From positions 1 through 64,000 of the forward strand of contig JAKAKL010000083.1 in the NCBI GenBank assembly GCA_021824565.1: DNA of 64,000 nucleotides. Direction: 5' to 3'. Shown piece after piece: positions 28,096 to 35,762 of this stretch (position 1 is the first letter of the stretch; each line of letters starts with the position of its first letter). Below the pieces are notes generated by a model that was not told where the DNA came from, did no database searches, and was given only the letters and a program-made list of their open reading frames with translations. The DNA comes from Bacteroidota bacterium. GTDB taxonomy: Bacteria > Bacteroidota > Ignavibacteria > Ignavibacteriales > Ignavibacteriaceae. A program made the position numbers and the translations under genes.

Positions 28096-29685
28096 TTATT
28101 CCTTAACATTAATTACTATTTCTTTAGAAACTACTTTATTGCCGTTTTCATCAGTTGCAATTGCTTTTATTTTATGTTCGCCTTTTGGAACGTTGAACCA
28201 AACCCAGTCAAATGGCGCGATAGTATCGTACCCTATCGAAACATTATCAACAAAAAATTCTGCCTTCATGATTTTACTTCCCCTGTCGGAAGTATTTGTG
28301 CTGATAATTAAGTTGGAGCCTGCTTTAACTATGTCAGATTTTTGAGGCTCAATTATTTTTATTGAAGGATAACTTTCGGCAGCATTATTTTTATTGATAT
28401 TAATATCCGGCATATCTCTATTATAAATTGTTTTTACAAGAGTGCCGTTTGAGTCGTCTCCGCTCAACTCCCAGAACATTAATCCGCCGAGATTGTATGC
28501 GTCAACATACCGCGATTTAAGCGCGATAGACTTTGTGTCATCGAATGTCCAGAATATTTTCTTTTGTGAGCTGTATAAATATGGCGCCATTGCAAGAGTA
28601 TCCCAATAATATTTATAACCCAATGATTCAGCATTTTTAAGATTCCAATAATTTCCGAAGCCGCCGTTGAACACGCCGGAAGAATCTTTACCCGGTTGAT
28701 AAAGACCGTTATTAACCGAATCAACATCAAACCAGCATTTGCCGTAAAATGCCGCGCCGGGAATTATTTTACGGCTGCTTACTCCTAACGAATCAATAAA
28801 ATATTTTATCGATTTATTAAACGAATGCTCCGCGCCGTTGTCTGTAGTATCCTGCGGCGACGAGAGAAGATTTGTATGATGAGCGGCTGCGTTATTCCAG
28901 CTTCCGTGGAAATCATACGTCATCAGGTTGAACCAATTTAAATACCGCGCATCGGTTTTTATATCATAATTATTTACGTTCGGCTTGTCTGCCGAAACAG
29001 CGGCAGTTAGAATTAGTTTAGGATTAATTGCGTCCAATTTTTTTCTAAAAAGAGCGAACAGCTTCGTTAAATTTTCTCTGTCGCATTTATTATTATGCGT
29101 TCCTTCCGGACCGCCGCTTATTGGGAACTCCCAATCAATATCAAATCCGTCAAAGATTCCGGCTGCTGAACCTTTCCCTCCCGCACCGTTTACTATCGGA
29201 AGATTTCCATAAATAAATTTATCAATACAATCGTCAACAAATGTTTCTCTCGAACATGAATTCAGAACTGCATCTGAAAAATAAGTGCCGCCTCCCCATC
29301 CGCCGAATGATATAAGTATTTTTATGCCCGGATATTCTTCTTTGAGTTTTCTTAGCTGATTAAACTGCCCTCGCAATGTCTGCGTCGAGTCATCTGCAAT
29401 TCCATCAATACTCATGTCGGAAGTAAAAGGCTGAACATAATCAGAATAAGGATTTATCTTTGCGACAATATTGCCTGAAGAATCCGGCGCCGGAGTCCCG
29501 AACGCATATATCAACACCGTTATTTTATCTGCCGAGCCTGAAGTCTTTATATCCTTTACAAGATAACGATGGCTTCCAAAGCCTCCGCCGGGATAATATG
29601 CAACTATCTCTTTCTTCTGCGCAAGCATAAATACTTGAGACGAAACAAAAATCAACAAAACGATTTGCAAAATTCTATTTATCAT
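28096..29685 (-). CDS. Secreted GH18 chitinase with Ig-like C-terminal domain
   Basis: 529 residues. A signal peptide (about 1-22, ending VFMLAQ) is followed by a GH18 TIM barrel (about 25-410). The family motif GFDIDWEFP contains the catalytic acid Glu186. Other barrel motifs are KILISFGGWGGG on strand 3 and LMTYDFHGSWNNAAAHHTN with the substrate Tyr-Asp. Residues about 440-529 form a bacterial Ig-like domain ending VVSKEIVINVKE, often a spacer or binding module. There is no T9SS tail, so the enzyme probably stays in the periplasm or is released by another route, unlike the second GH18 at 34278. It would cut imported chito-oligosaccharides to chitobiose. It is upstream of nagA in the same operon. 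Confidence 0.93.
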   Translation of the reverse strand: MINRILQIVLLIFVSSQVFMLAQKKEIVAYYPGGGFGSHRYLVKDIKTSGSADKITVLIYAFGTPAPDSSGNIVAKINPYSDYVQPFTSDMSIDGIADDSTQTLRGQFNQLRKLKEEYPGIKILISFGGWGGGTYFSDAVLNSCSRETFVDDCIDKFIYGNLPIVNGAGGKGSAAGIFDGFDIDWEFPISGGPEGTHNNKCDRENLTKLFALFRKKLDAINPKLILTAAVSADKPNVNNYDIKTDARYLNWFNLMTYDFHGSWNNAAAHHTNLLSSPQDTTDNGAEHSFNKSIKYFIDSLGVSSRKIIPGAAFYGKCWFDVDSVNNGLYQPGKDSSGVFNGGFGNYWNLKNAESLGYKYYWDTLAMAPYLYSSQKKIFWTFDDTKSIALKSRYVDAYNLGGLMFWELSGDDSNGTLVKTIYNRDMPDININKNNAAESYPSIKIIEPQKSDIVKAGSNLIISTNTSDRGSKIMKAEFFVDNVSIGYDTIAPFDWVWFNVPKGEHKIKAIATDENGNKVVSKEIVINVKE

Positions 29686-29716
29686 AAATCCTCATTTAAA
29701 TATATTCATAATTTTA

Positions 29717-32119
29717 TCATTGCCCCATTATAACTTCAATTTCATTAACGCTGCCTTTCTTTTGGATAGGAACAATCTTATCAACTTTATTTCCGTTCAA
29801 AGTAATAGATTGAACTCCTTTTTCAACTCCGGAAGGATTTTTTACTTTTATATTATAAACAGCGCCGCGCCATTTCCTTGCTACTTCAAATTCTTTCCAG
29901 TCGGATGGAATGCACGGATCGATTTCTAATCCGTTGTAGGCAGGACGAATGCCGAGAATATATTTTGTTACGGCAGTATAAAACCACGCGGCAGTTCCCG
30001 TAAGCCATGGATGCCTCGCTCTACCGTGCGCAGTATGATCCTTGCCCATGATAAACTGGCAGTACGAATAAGGCTCCGACTGACGGATTTCAATTATGTC
30101 ATTTTGATTGTACGGCAGTATTGCATCATAATATTTCATTGCGCGATTACCATGTCCGAGCTTGCACTCGGCAATAACCGCCCAGGGATTCGGATGACTG
30201 AATATTGCGGCATTCTCTTTTATGCCTTTGTACACGCGTGTTATATAGCCAATATCATCGTCTGGCTTTGAATATGCAGGAAGCACAAGATGCAGACCGT
30301 ATTTAGAATATAAATGCTTATCAACCGCGTCCATACATTTTTTCGCGCGTTCAGGAGACGCTACTTCCGAATATACAGCCCATGTTTGAGCATTTAAAAA
30401 TACTTTGCCTTCTTCGCTTTCGTCTGTTCCAATCTTAATTCCTTTTTTAGTAAAGCCTCGGAGATACCATTCGCCGTCCCACAATTCTTTCTCGCAAGCC
30501 TGCTTAACTTTTTCAGCCATCTCCGAATATTTCTTTACATCATCTTCTCTTCCAAGCTGCTTTGCAGATTCGATAAATATTTTCAGCGCCCAATGATGCA
30601 TGAAAGAAACCATCGCGCTTTCACCGCCGCCGAGATTTAGACAGTCATTCCAATCCGCGCGCAAGCCCTGGCAAATCCCATTCTTGCCGATGTACTTTGC
30701 AGAGAAGTCGAGAATCTTAGTTAGATGTTCGTAAACAGTTCCTTCGCCGCCGTCGGCGTATGGAATAATTTGATCGAAGAATTCCGGTTCGCCGTTCTCT
30801 ACGACCCATTCGCATATTGAAGCCACGAGCCACAACGCATCGTCAGAACAGACGTCTTCCATTCCATGGACAATATCAGCAGCGCTTGGCGTTGGTACAA
30901 CTGTAGGAAGCTTTACTCCCGGCAATTTATTTTCAACAGGCTCGAACACGGCGGGATCAAACAAGTGCAAGCCGTATCCCATGCTTGTATGTCCTTTAAG
31001 AAGCTGGATTATTCTGTACTTAGTTTTTTCCGGATTAGAATGGACTACGCCCATAACATCCTGAGAGGTATCGCGGTAACCAAGCCCGACTCTTCCGCCG
31101 ACTTCGACAAAAGAACCGAAGCGCGACCACACAACGCAAGTCTCCGCTTGATAAAGTGTCCATGTGTTGATCATTGTATTCAATCCGGCATGGGGAGTTT
31201 TGCATTGCAAGACAGAAGTTTTCTTTTCCCAATATTTTTTTAAATCATCAAATGCGGAATCAACATTCTTCAGTATTGAATATTTCTTTTTAATCTCTTT
31301 TCCTTTTTCTTCACGCGAGCCGACGCCAAGCATGTAGATCAAACGTATTCCTTCGCCTGCTTCAAGCTTAATTTTTTTATGAAGCGCCCCGCAGTGGTTT
31401 CCGCCTAATTCTGTGCTGTCGGTGCATCTGCCGCGCTCTACTGCATAAGGATTTGTTTCTGTTCTGTAATTCCCGATGAATGAATCTCTAACGCAGTCAT
31501 AGCTGTCCGGTTTAAAGCTTGAGGCAAAGAAATGAAAAGTCCACGGCTCATAGAAAAAATCATATTCAATAATATCATCAGAGTAATTTGATCCGCTTGC
31601 GTACAAGCTCATCTGCAAATTTTGATTATCAATTTCCACATGATGATAAGAGAATTCCAGATAAGTAAAGACACTCAGCTTGCGCGGCTTGCCGCTGTTA
31701 TTTTTGATTTTCACATCCCACAGTTCAACGTCATCTTCCAAAGGAATGAACAGCAACTGCTCCGCTTCAATGCCTTGATAATCGCACTGAAATTTTGAAT
31801 ATGACAATCCATGCCGGCATATATATTTTGCTTTATTAAAATCTTTTCCAACAGGCTGCCATGAAATCGACCAGTACTCACCGGTTTCGTCGTCGCGTAT
31901 ATAAACATAATGACCGGGACGATCCAGAGGAATTCCGTTCTGTCTAAATCTTGTAACACGATGATGCTCGGTAGATTTATAAAATGAATATCCGCCTGCA
32001 TTGTGTGAAATGACAGTGCAAAGATCTTTAACGCCGAGATAGTTTGTCCATGAGACCGGGACATCAGGGCGGTCAATTACATATTCTCTATTTTCATCAT
32101 CAAAGTAGCCGTAACGCAT
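29717..32119 (-). CDS. chbP: N,N'-diacetylchitobiose phosphorylase, GH94
   Basis: 800 residues, very close in length and sequence to the Vibrio chitobiose phosphorylase: the N-terminus MRYGYFDDENREYVIDRPDV, then SHNAGGYSFYKS, ETCVVWSRFGSFVEVGGR and HPWLTGTAAWFYTAVTKYILG. The general-acid Asp492 in RADWNDCLNLGGG occupies the same residue number as in the Vibrio enzyme. It converts (GlcNAc)2 and phosphate to GlcNAc-1-phosphate and GlcNAc, saving one ATP. There is no signal peptide, so it is cytoplasmic. It lies between an AmpG-like permease (now interrupted) and the GH18-nagA-nagB genes. Use of GlcNAc-1-phosphate needs a phosphoacetylglucosamine mutase, which is not in the window. Confidence 0.95.
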   Translation of the reverse strand: MRYGYFDDENREYVIDRPDVPVSWTNYLGVKDLCTVISHNAGGYSFYKSTEHHRVTRFRQNGIPLDRPGHYVYIRDDETGEYWSISWQPVGKDFNKAKYICRHGLSYSKFQCDYQGIEAEQLLFIPLEDDVELWDVKIKNNSGKPRKLSVFTYLEFSYHHVEIDNQNLQMSLYASGSNYSDDIIEYDFFYEPWTFHFFASSFKPDSYDCVRDSFIGNYRTETNPYAVERGRCTDSTELGGNHCGALHKKIKLEAGEGIRLIYMLGVGSREEKGKEIKKKYSILKNVDSAFDDLKKYWEKKTSVLQCKTPHAGLNTMINTWTLYQAETCVVWSRFGSFVEVGGRVGLGYRDTSQDVMGVVHSNPEKTKYRIIQLLKGHTSMGYGLHLFDPAVFEPVENKLPGVKLPTVVPTPSAADIVHGMEDVCSDDALWLVASICEWVVENGEPEFFDQIIPYADGGEGTVYEHLTKILDFSAKYIGKNGICQGLRADWNDCLNLGGGESAMVSFMHHWALKIFIESAKQLGREDDVKKYSEMAEKVKQACEKELWDGEWYLRGFTKKGIKIGTDESEEGKVFLNAQTWAVYSEVASPERAKKCMDAVDKHLYSKYGLHLVLPAYSKPDDDIGYITRVYKGIKENAAIFSHPNPWAVIAECKLGHGNRAMKYYDAILPYNQNDIIEIRQSEPYSYCQFIMGKDHTAHGRARHPWLTGTAAWFYTAVTKYILGIRPAYNGLEIDPCIPSDWKEFEVARKWRGAVYNIKVKNPSGVEKGVQSITLNGNKVDKIVPIQKKGSVNEIEVIMGQ

Positions 32120-32153
32120 TAATTAACTCCAAAGAATTTTGTTCATAAAAATA

Positions 32154-33428
32154 TTAAGCCGCAACAGTTTCTTCCTCTTCAACTTCTCTAAACGGCACGA
32201 GCCATGTAATTAGGAATGACGGAATAGTTGCGATCATAACCCAGATAAAGAAATGCTCATAGCCGAGAGCGTCGCTGATAAACCCGCTGATCATTGACGG
32301 GATAAGAAATCCAAATTGCATCAAAGAAGTAGCAAACGCATAATGAGCCATCTTGTATTTGCCCGGCGCAATTTGCTGCATCATGTATAACGTTAAGCCG
32401 ATGAATCCGAATCCGTAGCCGAAATATTCAAAGACAACTGCAACGCTGATAACTAAAAAACTTGTCGGCTGGAAAATTGCGAGGAACGTATAAACCGCAA
32501 ACGGGATGTTGAAGAAAGCGCACAGCACGATCAAAGATTTTCTTAAGCCTTTGTTAGCGGTAAAATAACCGGCAAGTATTGAACCGACAACGAATGCAAG
32601 CGGCGGGAATACGCCGTATAAAATTCCAATGTCCTCGGTCGATAATCCAAGCCCGCCGTGATCTCGTCCGGCTCTCATAAATAAAGGAACAATCTTTACC
32701 GCCTGACCTTCGGCAAATCTATACAAGATTAAGAAAGCGATTGCCCAAAGAATATATTTCTTCTGAAAGAAAGTTTTTACAACATCAACAAACTTTGCGG
32801 ATGCTTCTTTTACGCTAGTAACTTTTTGCGCTTTGCCGCCTCAAGGCAAACACTTAAGATGATAAATACTCATCAAAATTAATATCGCTCCGAACGAGCC
32901 CATTACAATTGACCATGCAGGCTTTACTCCCATACTTTTTTCTAAGATGCCAGCCAGCAAAACAAATCCGCCTTGAGATAATATTTTGCCGACATTATAA
33001 AACGCTCCCTGCCAGCCAACGTATTTTGCCTGTTCAACGGAATCAAGGACATTAATATAAACACCGTCCGCGGCTGTATCGTGAATCGCAGAGTTCAGGG
33101 CGATAATGCCAAAGAAGATGATAGTCCATTCAAAATATGACGGAAGCTGCAGCGTTAGGACAAGCAGACCAAAACTAATTCCTCCTAAGAATTGAGTTGC
33201 AAGCACAAAATCTTTTTTTGTTCTGAACATTTCCATAATTGGTCCCCACAGCGGCTTTAGCGCCCAGGGAATTGTAACTATGCTTGTGAAAAATGCGATC
33301 TTAGCGTCGGATAAACCAAGGCTTTTGTACATTAATACGGAGACTACATTTACTACAACAAAGGGCAATCCTTCCGCCGTGTAAAGTGTCGGTACCCAAA
33401 ATGCAGGATGTATTTTTTTTTCTGCCAT
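32154..33428 (-). pseudogene. AmpG-like MFS permease interrupted by an in-frame TGA
   Basis: Two frames, 32841-33428 (195 residues) and 32154 to about 32840, are in the same reading frame and separated by a single TGA at 32841-32843. Read through, they give a 424-residue MFS protein of normal length. The first half starts MAEKKIHPAFWVPTLYTAEG, with PWALKPLWGPI and HDTAADGVYI motifs of AmpG/SLC33-like carriers. The second half continues GGKAQKVTS, then the soluble linker and the TM7 start KTFFQKKYILWAIAFLILYR. The stop falls in the cytoplasmic linker between the two six-helix halves. Its place beside chbP suggests a chitobiose or GlcNAc importer. It may be a recent nonsense mutation, a sequencing error or readthrough. 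A TTG at 32726 could in principle restart the second half. Confidence 0.85.
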
Positions 33429-33505
33429 TTATATTATTCCTAAACAGGATAATTATTATTAATTATATTTAGTGCCGATTGTGTGAATTAGAAATTGCTT
33501 AGTAT

Positions 33506-33523
33506 AAACTGTTAAAACAGTTT
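33506..33523. promoter_or_regulatory. Operator-like palindrome upstream of the permease
   Basis: AAACTGTT, AA and AACAGTTT form a perfect 8-bp inverted repeat, 78 bp before the permease start at 33428 and thus before the permease-chbP-chitinase-nagAB run. Position and symmetry suggest a regulator-binding site. It does not match the ROK operator seen at 42008 and 43325. Confidence 0.4.
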
Positions 33524-33545
33524 CCAATGTGCGTTTTAGTTTCTA

Positions 33546-33594
33546 TTAACCCACGGATTAACCTGCCTGTCGGCAAGGCAGGTCCGTGGGTTAA
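33546..33594. repeat. 49-bp compound hairpin
   Basis: Outer arms TTAACCCACGGA and TCCGTGGGTTAA (12 bp, perfect) enclose inner arms CCTGCCT and AGGCAGG (7 bp). The sequence is much more GC-rich than its surroundings. It resembles short dispersed palindromic elements, with no T-run to suggest a terminator. Confidence 0.75.
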
Positions 33595-33617
33595 TAACAA
33601 AAAAAGTCAGAGTTTCT

Positions 33618-33653
33618 AACCGTTTCACCTGTCCGTCCTTCGGCGGAACGGTT
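33618..33653. repeat. Dispersed palindromic repeat, copy 2
   Basis: Starts AACCGTTTCACC and ends GGCGGAACGGTT. It is the exact reverse complement of the 34-bp copy at 10312-10345 apart from the two outermost bases. The 7-bp ends AACCGTT and AACGGTT are complementary. Two exact copies 23 kb apart indicate a dispersed element. Confidence 0.8.
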
Positions 33654-33813
33654 TATAATCTAATTTACACAACAAGTACTTAGTATTTTTTATTATCTTT
33701 ATCAAAACAGGTTTCAGTTATACCTTCTCTTTAACGGATACCACAAAAATTGATTTCAGCTATAACTCCACTTGAAGAACAGCCGCAAAAACTCATTTTT
33801 ATTGTGCAACACG

Positions 33814-34107
33814 ACCTTGCATACCAGTAAATATTAATATTTATTGTACTACAAAACCTTGCACATCTACAAAAAACAATATTTGTCGTATTACAAAACC
33901 TTGCATGCCAGCAAATATCAATCTTTGTTGCACTACAAAACCTTGCAAGCCAGCAAATATTAATCTTTGTTGTACTACAAAACCCTGCATGCCAGCAAAT
34001 ATCAGTATTTGTCGTATTACAAGACCTTGCATGCCAGCAAATAGCAATATTTGTTGTACTACATGACCTTGCATGCCAGAAAAATCATTATTTCTGCATT
34101 AGTCAGC
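33814..34107. repeat. 42-bp tandem repeat, seven units
   Basis: Units start at 33814, 33856, 33898, 33940, 33982, 34024 and 34066 with ACC(T/C)TGCATGCCAGCAAAT-like beginnings; the last is degenerate. The unit is 42 bp, so it keeps the reading frame on both strands. On the minus strand a 77-codon frame reads a 14-residue repeat (MQGFVVQQRLIFAG). On the plus strand the register P-C-M-P-A-N-I-N-I-C-C-T-T-K is open through six units but lacks a start. Most units carry a small CAAATA/TATTTG hairpin; in unit 1 both arms change together to TAAATA/TATTTA. Confidence 0.85.
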
Positions 34108-34115
34108 ATGACTTC

Positions 34116-34266
34116 AATTACTAAATACAAAAACAAAGCGAAAGCACGATCCTTCAAGGTCACTGTTTTAGACCTTGAAGGATGCCTAACTCAAGTAACC
34201 TTGAAAGTTTTAAAAAGCAACATTCAAGGTTTTGCCTAAGGTGAATTACTAAATACAAAAACAAAG
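34116..34266. repeat. Hairpin segment bounded by 23-bp direct repeats
   Basis: AATTACTAAATACAAAAACA plus AAG occurs at 34116-34138 and exactly again at 34244-34266. Between them are two inverted repeats: ATCCTTCAAGGTC with GACCTTGAAGGAT (34149-34161 and 34171-34183), and AACCTTGAA with TTCAAGGTT (34197-34205 and 34223-34231). All four arms share the CCTTGAA core. It could be a small non-autonomous element or a structured RNA region at the 3' side of the chitinase gene. Confidence 0.7.
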
Positions 34267-34277
34267 TGTAATTATTG

Positions 34278-35642
34278 CTACTTAAGCAGCATCATTTTCT
34301 TTGTGATATTTAGTCCATTATAACTAAGAACATAAAAGTAAATGCCGGAGCTGAAACCGGAGCCGTTAAAACTAACTTTGTGCAGCCCGGCGGTCAGTTC
34401 ACTTTCTTTAAGAGTTGCAACTGCTTCCCCCAGCGTATTAAAAACTTTCAACGATACAAATCCATCATGCGGAATCGTGAACTCAATTATAGTAGACGGA
34501 TTAAAAGGATTCGGATAGTTATTGGATAAAGAAAAATCATTTGGAATATTATTATCGGCTGCAAGCATACCAGTAGTTCCGTTAATAACGCTTCCGATTG
34601 TTTCAAGTAAAGGCTGCTTACCGTCGGGAAGCATATCCTGCCCGAGCGCCCATATCATAACGCCGCCCAATCCCTGATCAACGGCATACTGAGTTTTAAT
34701 TCTAATCGAAGCCGTGTCGTCGTATGTAATAAATCCGGTAGAACTATTATTAATTAAATATGGAACTTCGCTAGTATTATCCCAGTAGTAAATCCAGTTA
34801 TTATTTGATAGAGAATCCGCCACATCCGAATACAGCAAATCTGTTTCGCCTTTTTGAGGAAGGTACAAACCGGCAGCGTTAAATTCTTTTCCATAAAAAG
34901 GAATACCAAAGAGCAATTTGTCTTTAGGAATATTCTTCGAGATCATATATTGAACAGACGACGCACCCGCGCCGGCATTCAAAGGATCGGCAATAGACTG
35001 ATATAAAGGCGCATTAAATCCCGCCACGCTCGACCACGAGCCGTAAAAATCGTAATTCATTATTGCATACCAGTCGATATAATTTATCATCGCCGAATAT
35101 TGAAAGCCCTGCCCTGTTGAAGGGGAAGCAGGGATTGCCATTGATATTATCAAAGAAGAATCTATTGAATTAAACTTTTGTCTGAGGTTTTTAATCAAGG
35201 TAACCAGTTGAGCTCCCTGCCTGATCGTCGGGAACTCCCAGTCTATATCAACTCCGTCATATTTATTCTGCGTTATGAAATTAGTAATATTATTTATAAA
35301 GTTCGCCGTAAGCGCAGAGTCTGTAACTATTGTACTGAAGCCGCTCGTATTGCCGGCGCCGCCGACACAAATTAAAACTTTTTTATTAACGGAATGAGCA
35401 GACTGGATAAGCACGGAATTAGGAATTCCGCTTGGTACACTAATAGAACCGTTTGAGTTAACCGAAGCAAACGCCTGGATAATATGAGTTAGATTTCCGA
35501 ACTCGATTTGCCGCAGAGGAATATATACCCAGTTTGGGTAATAGCCTACAATTTTTTTTTGAGGAAAAGAAAATGAGTTTAAAGCGGCAATAATAATTAC
35601 AATTGAAAGAAGGTTTAATCTATGTAAAAAAATCTTTAGCAT
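34278..35642 (-). CDS. T9SS-secreted GH18 chitinase
   Basis: 454 residues. A signal peptide (about 1-28, ending SFSFPQ) precedes a GH18 barrel (about 29-355) with KYDGVDIDWEFP, in which Glu136 is the catalytic acid, VLICVGGAGNT on strand 3 and IMNYDFYGSW. A T9SS type A sorting module of about 75 residues begins at SNNYPNPFNPSTIIEFTI and ends TKKMMLLK. It should therefore be exported to or beyond the cell surface and attack chitin outside, while the GH18 at 28096 lacks this tail. It lies between the repeat island and the beta-helix T9SS protein, all in the same orientation as the chitin genes. Confidence 0.94.
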   Translation of the reverse strand: MLKIFLHRLNLLSIVIIIAALNSFSFPQKKIVGYYPNWVYIPLRQIEFGNLTHIIQAFASVNSNGSISVPSGIPNSVLIQSAHSVNKKVLICVGGAGNTSGFSTIVTDSALTANFINNITNFITQNKYDGVDIDWEFPTIRQGAQLVTLIKNLRQKFNSIDSSLIISMAIPASPSTGQGFQYSAMINYIDWYAIMNYDFYGSWSSVAGFNAPLYQSIADPLNAGAGASSVQYMISKNIPKDKLLFGIPFYGKEFNAAGLYLPQKGETDLLYSDVADSLSNNNWIYYWDNTSEVPYLINNSSTGFITYDDTASIRIKTQYAVDQGLGGVMIWALGQDMLPDGKQPLLETIGSVINGTTGMLAADNNIPNDFSLSNNYPNPFNPSTIIEFTIPHDGFVSLKVFNTLGEAVATLKESELTAGLHKVSFNGSGFSSGIYFYVLSYNGLNITKKMMLLK

Positions 35643-35699
35643 TGATAAACTAACCTTCTTAATAATAAATATTGCCTATGAAAATATTAGATAAAATTT

Positions 35700-35735
35700 C
35701 CGGAACCGCCCTGATGTTACTCAGAACAGTTCCGG
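35700..35735 (-). terminator. Possible terminator after the beta-helix protein
   Basis: On the minus strand CCGGAAC pairs with GTTCCGG across a loop of about 22 bases, followed by AAATTTTATC. It lies 27 bases after the stop at 35763 and before the GH18 gene. The T-run is weak and the loop is long. Confidence 0.45.
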
Positions 35736-35762
35736 TTTGGATTATGGAGCCTAACTAACTAA

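Larger units (their letters stand above)
33429..34277. other. Repeat-rich intergenic island
   Basis: About 850 bp without a convincing gene. It holds, in order, an operator-like palindrome (33506-33523), a 49-bp two-part hairpin (33546-33594), the second copy of the dispersed 36-bp palindrome (33618-33653), a 42-bp tandem repeat (33814-34107) and a hairpin-containing segment bounded by 23-bp direct repeats (34116-34266). It separates the broken permease from the T9SS chitinase. Confidence 0.75.

Noticed and set aside
32820-32860. TGA in the permease as a selenocysteine codon
   Set aside because: No SECIS-like stem-loop directly after the TGA and no selenoprotein precedent in MFS carriers; a nonsense change is simpler.
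33841-34074. 77-codon minus-strand frame reading a 14-residue repeat
   Set aside because: Explained by the 42-bp tandem repeat staying in phase; no ribosome site and the plus strand is equally open.
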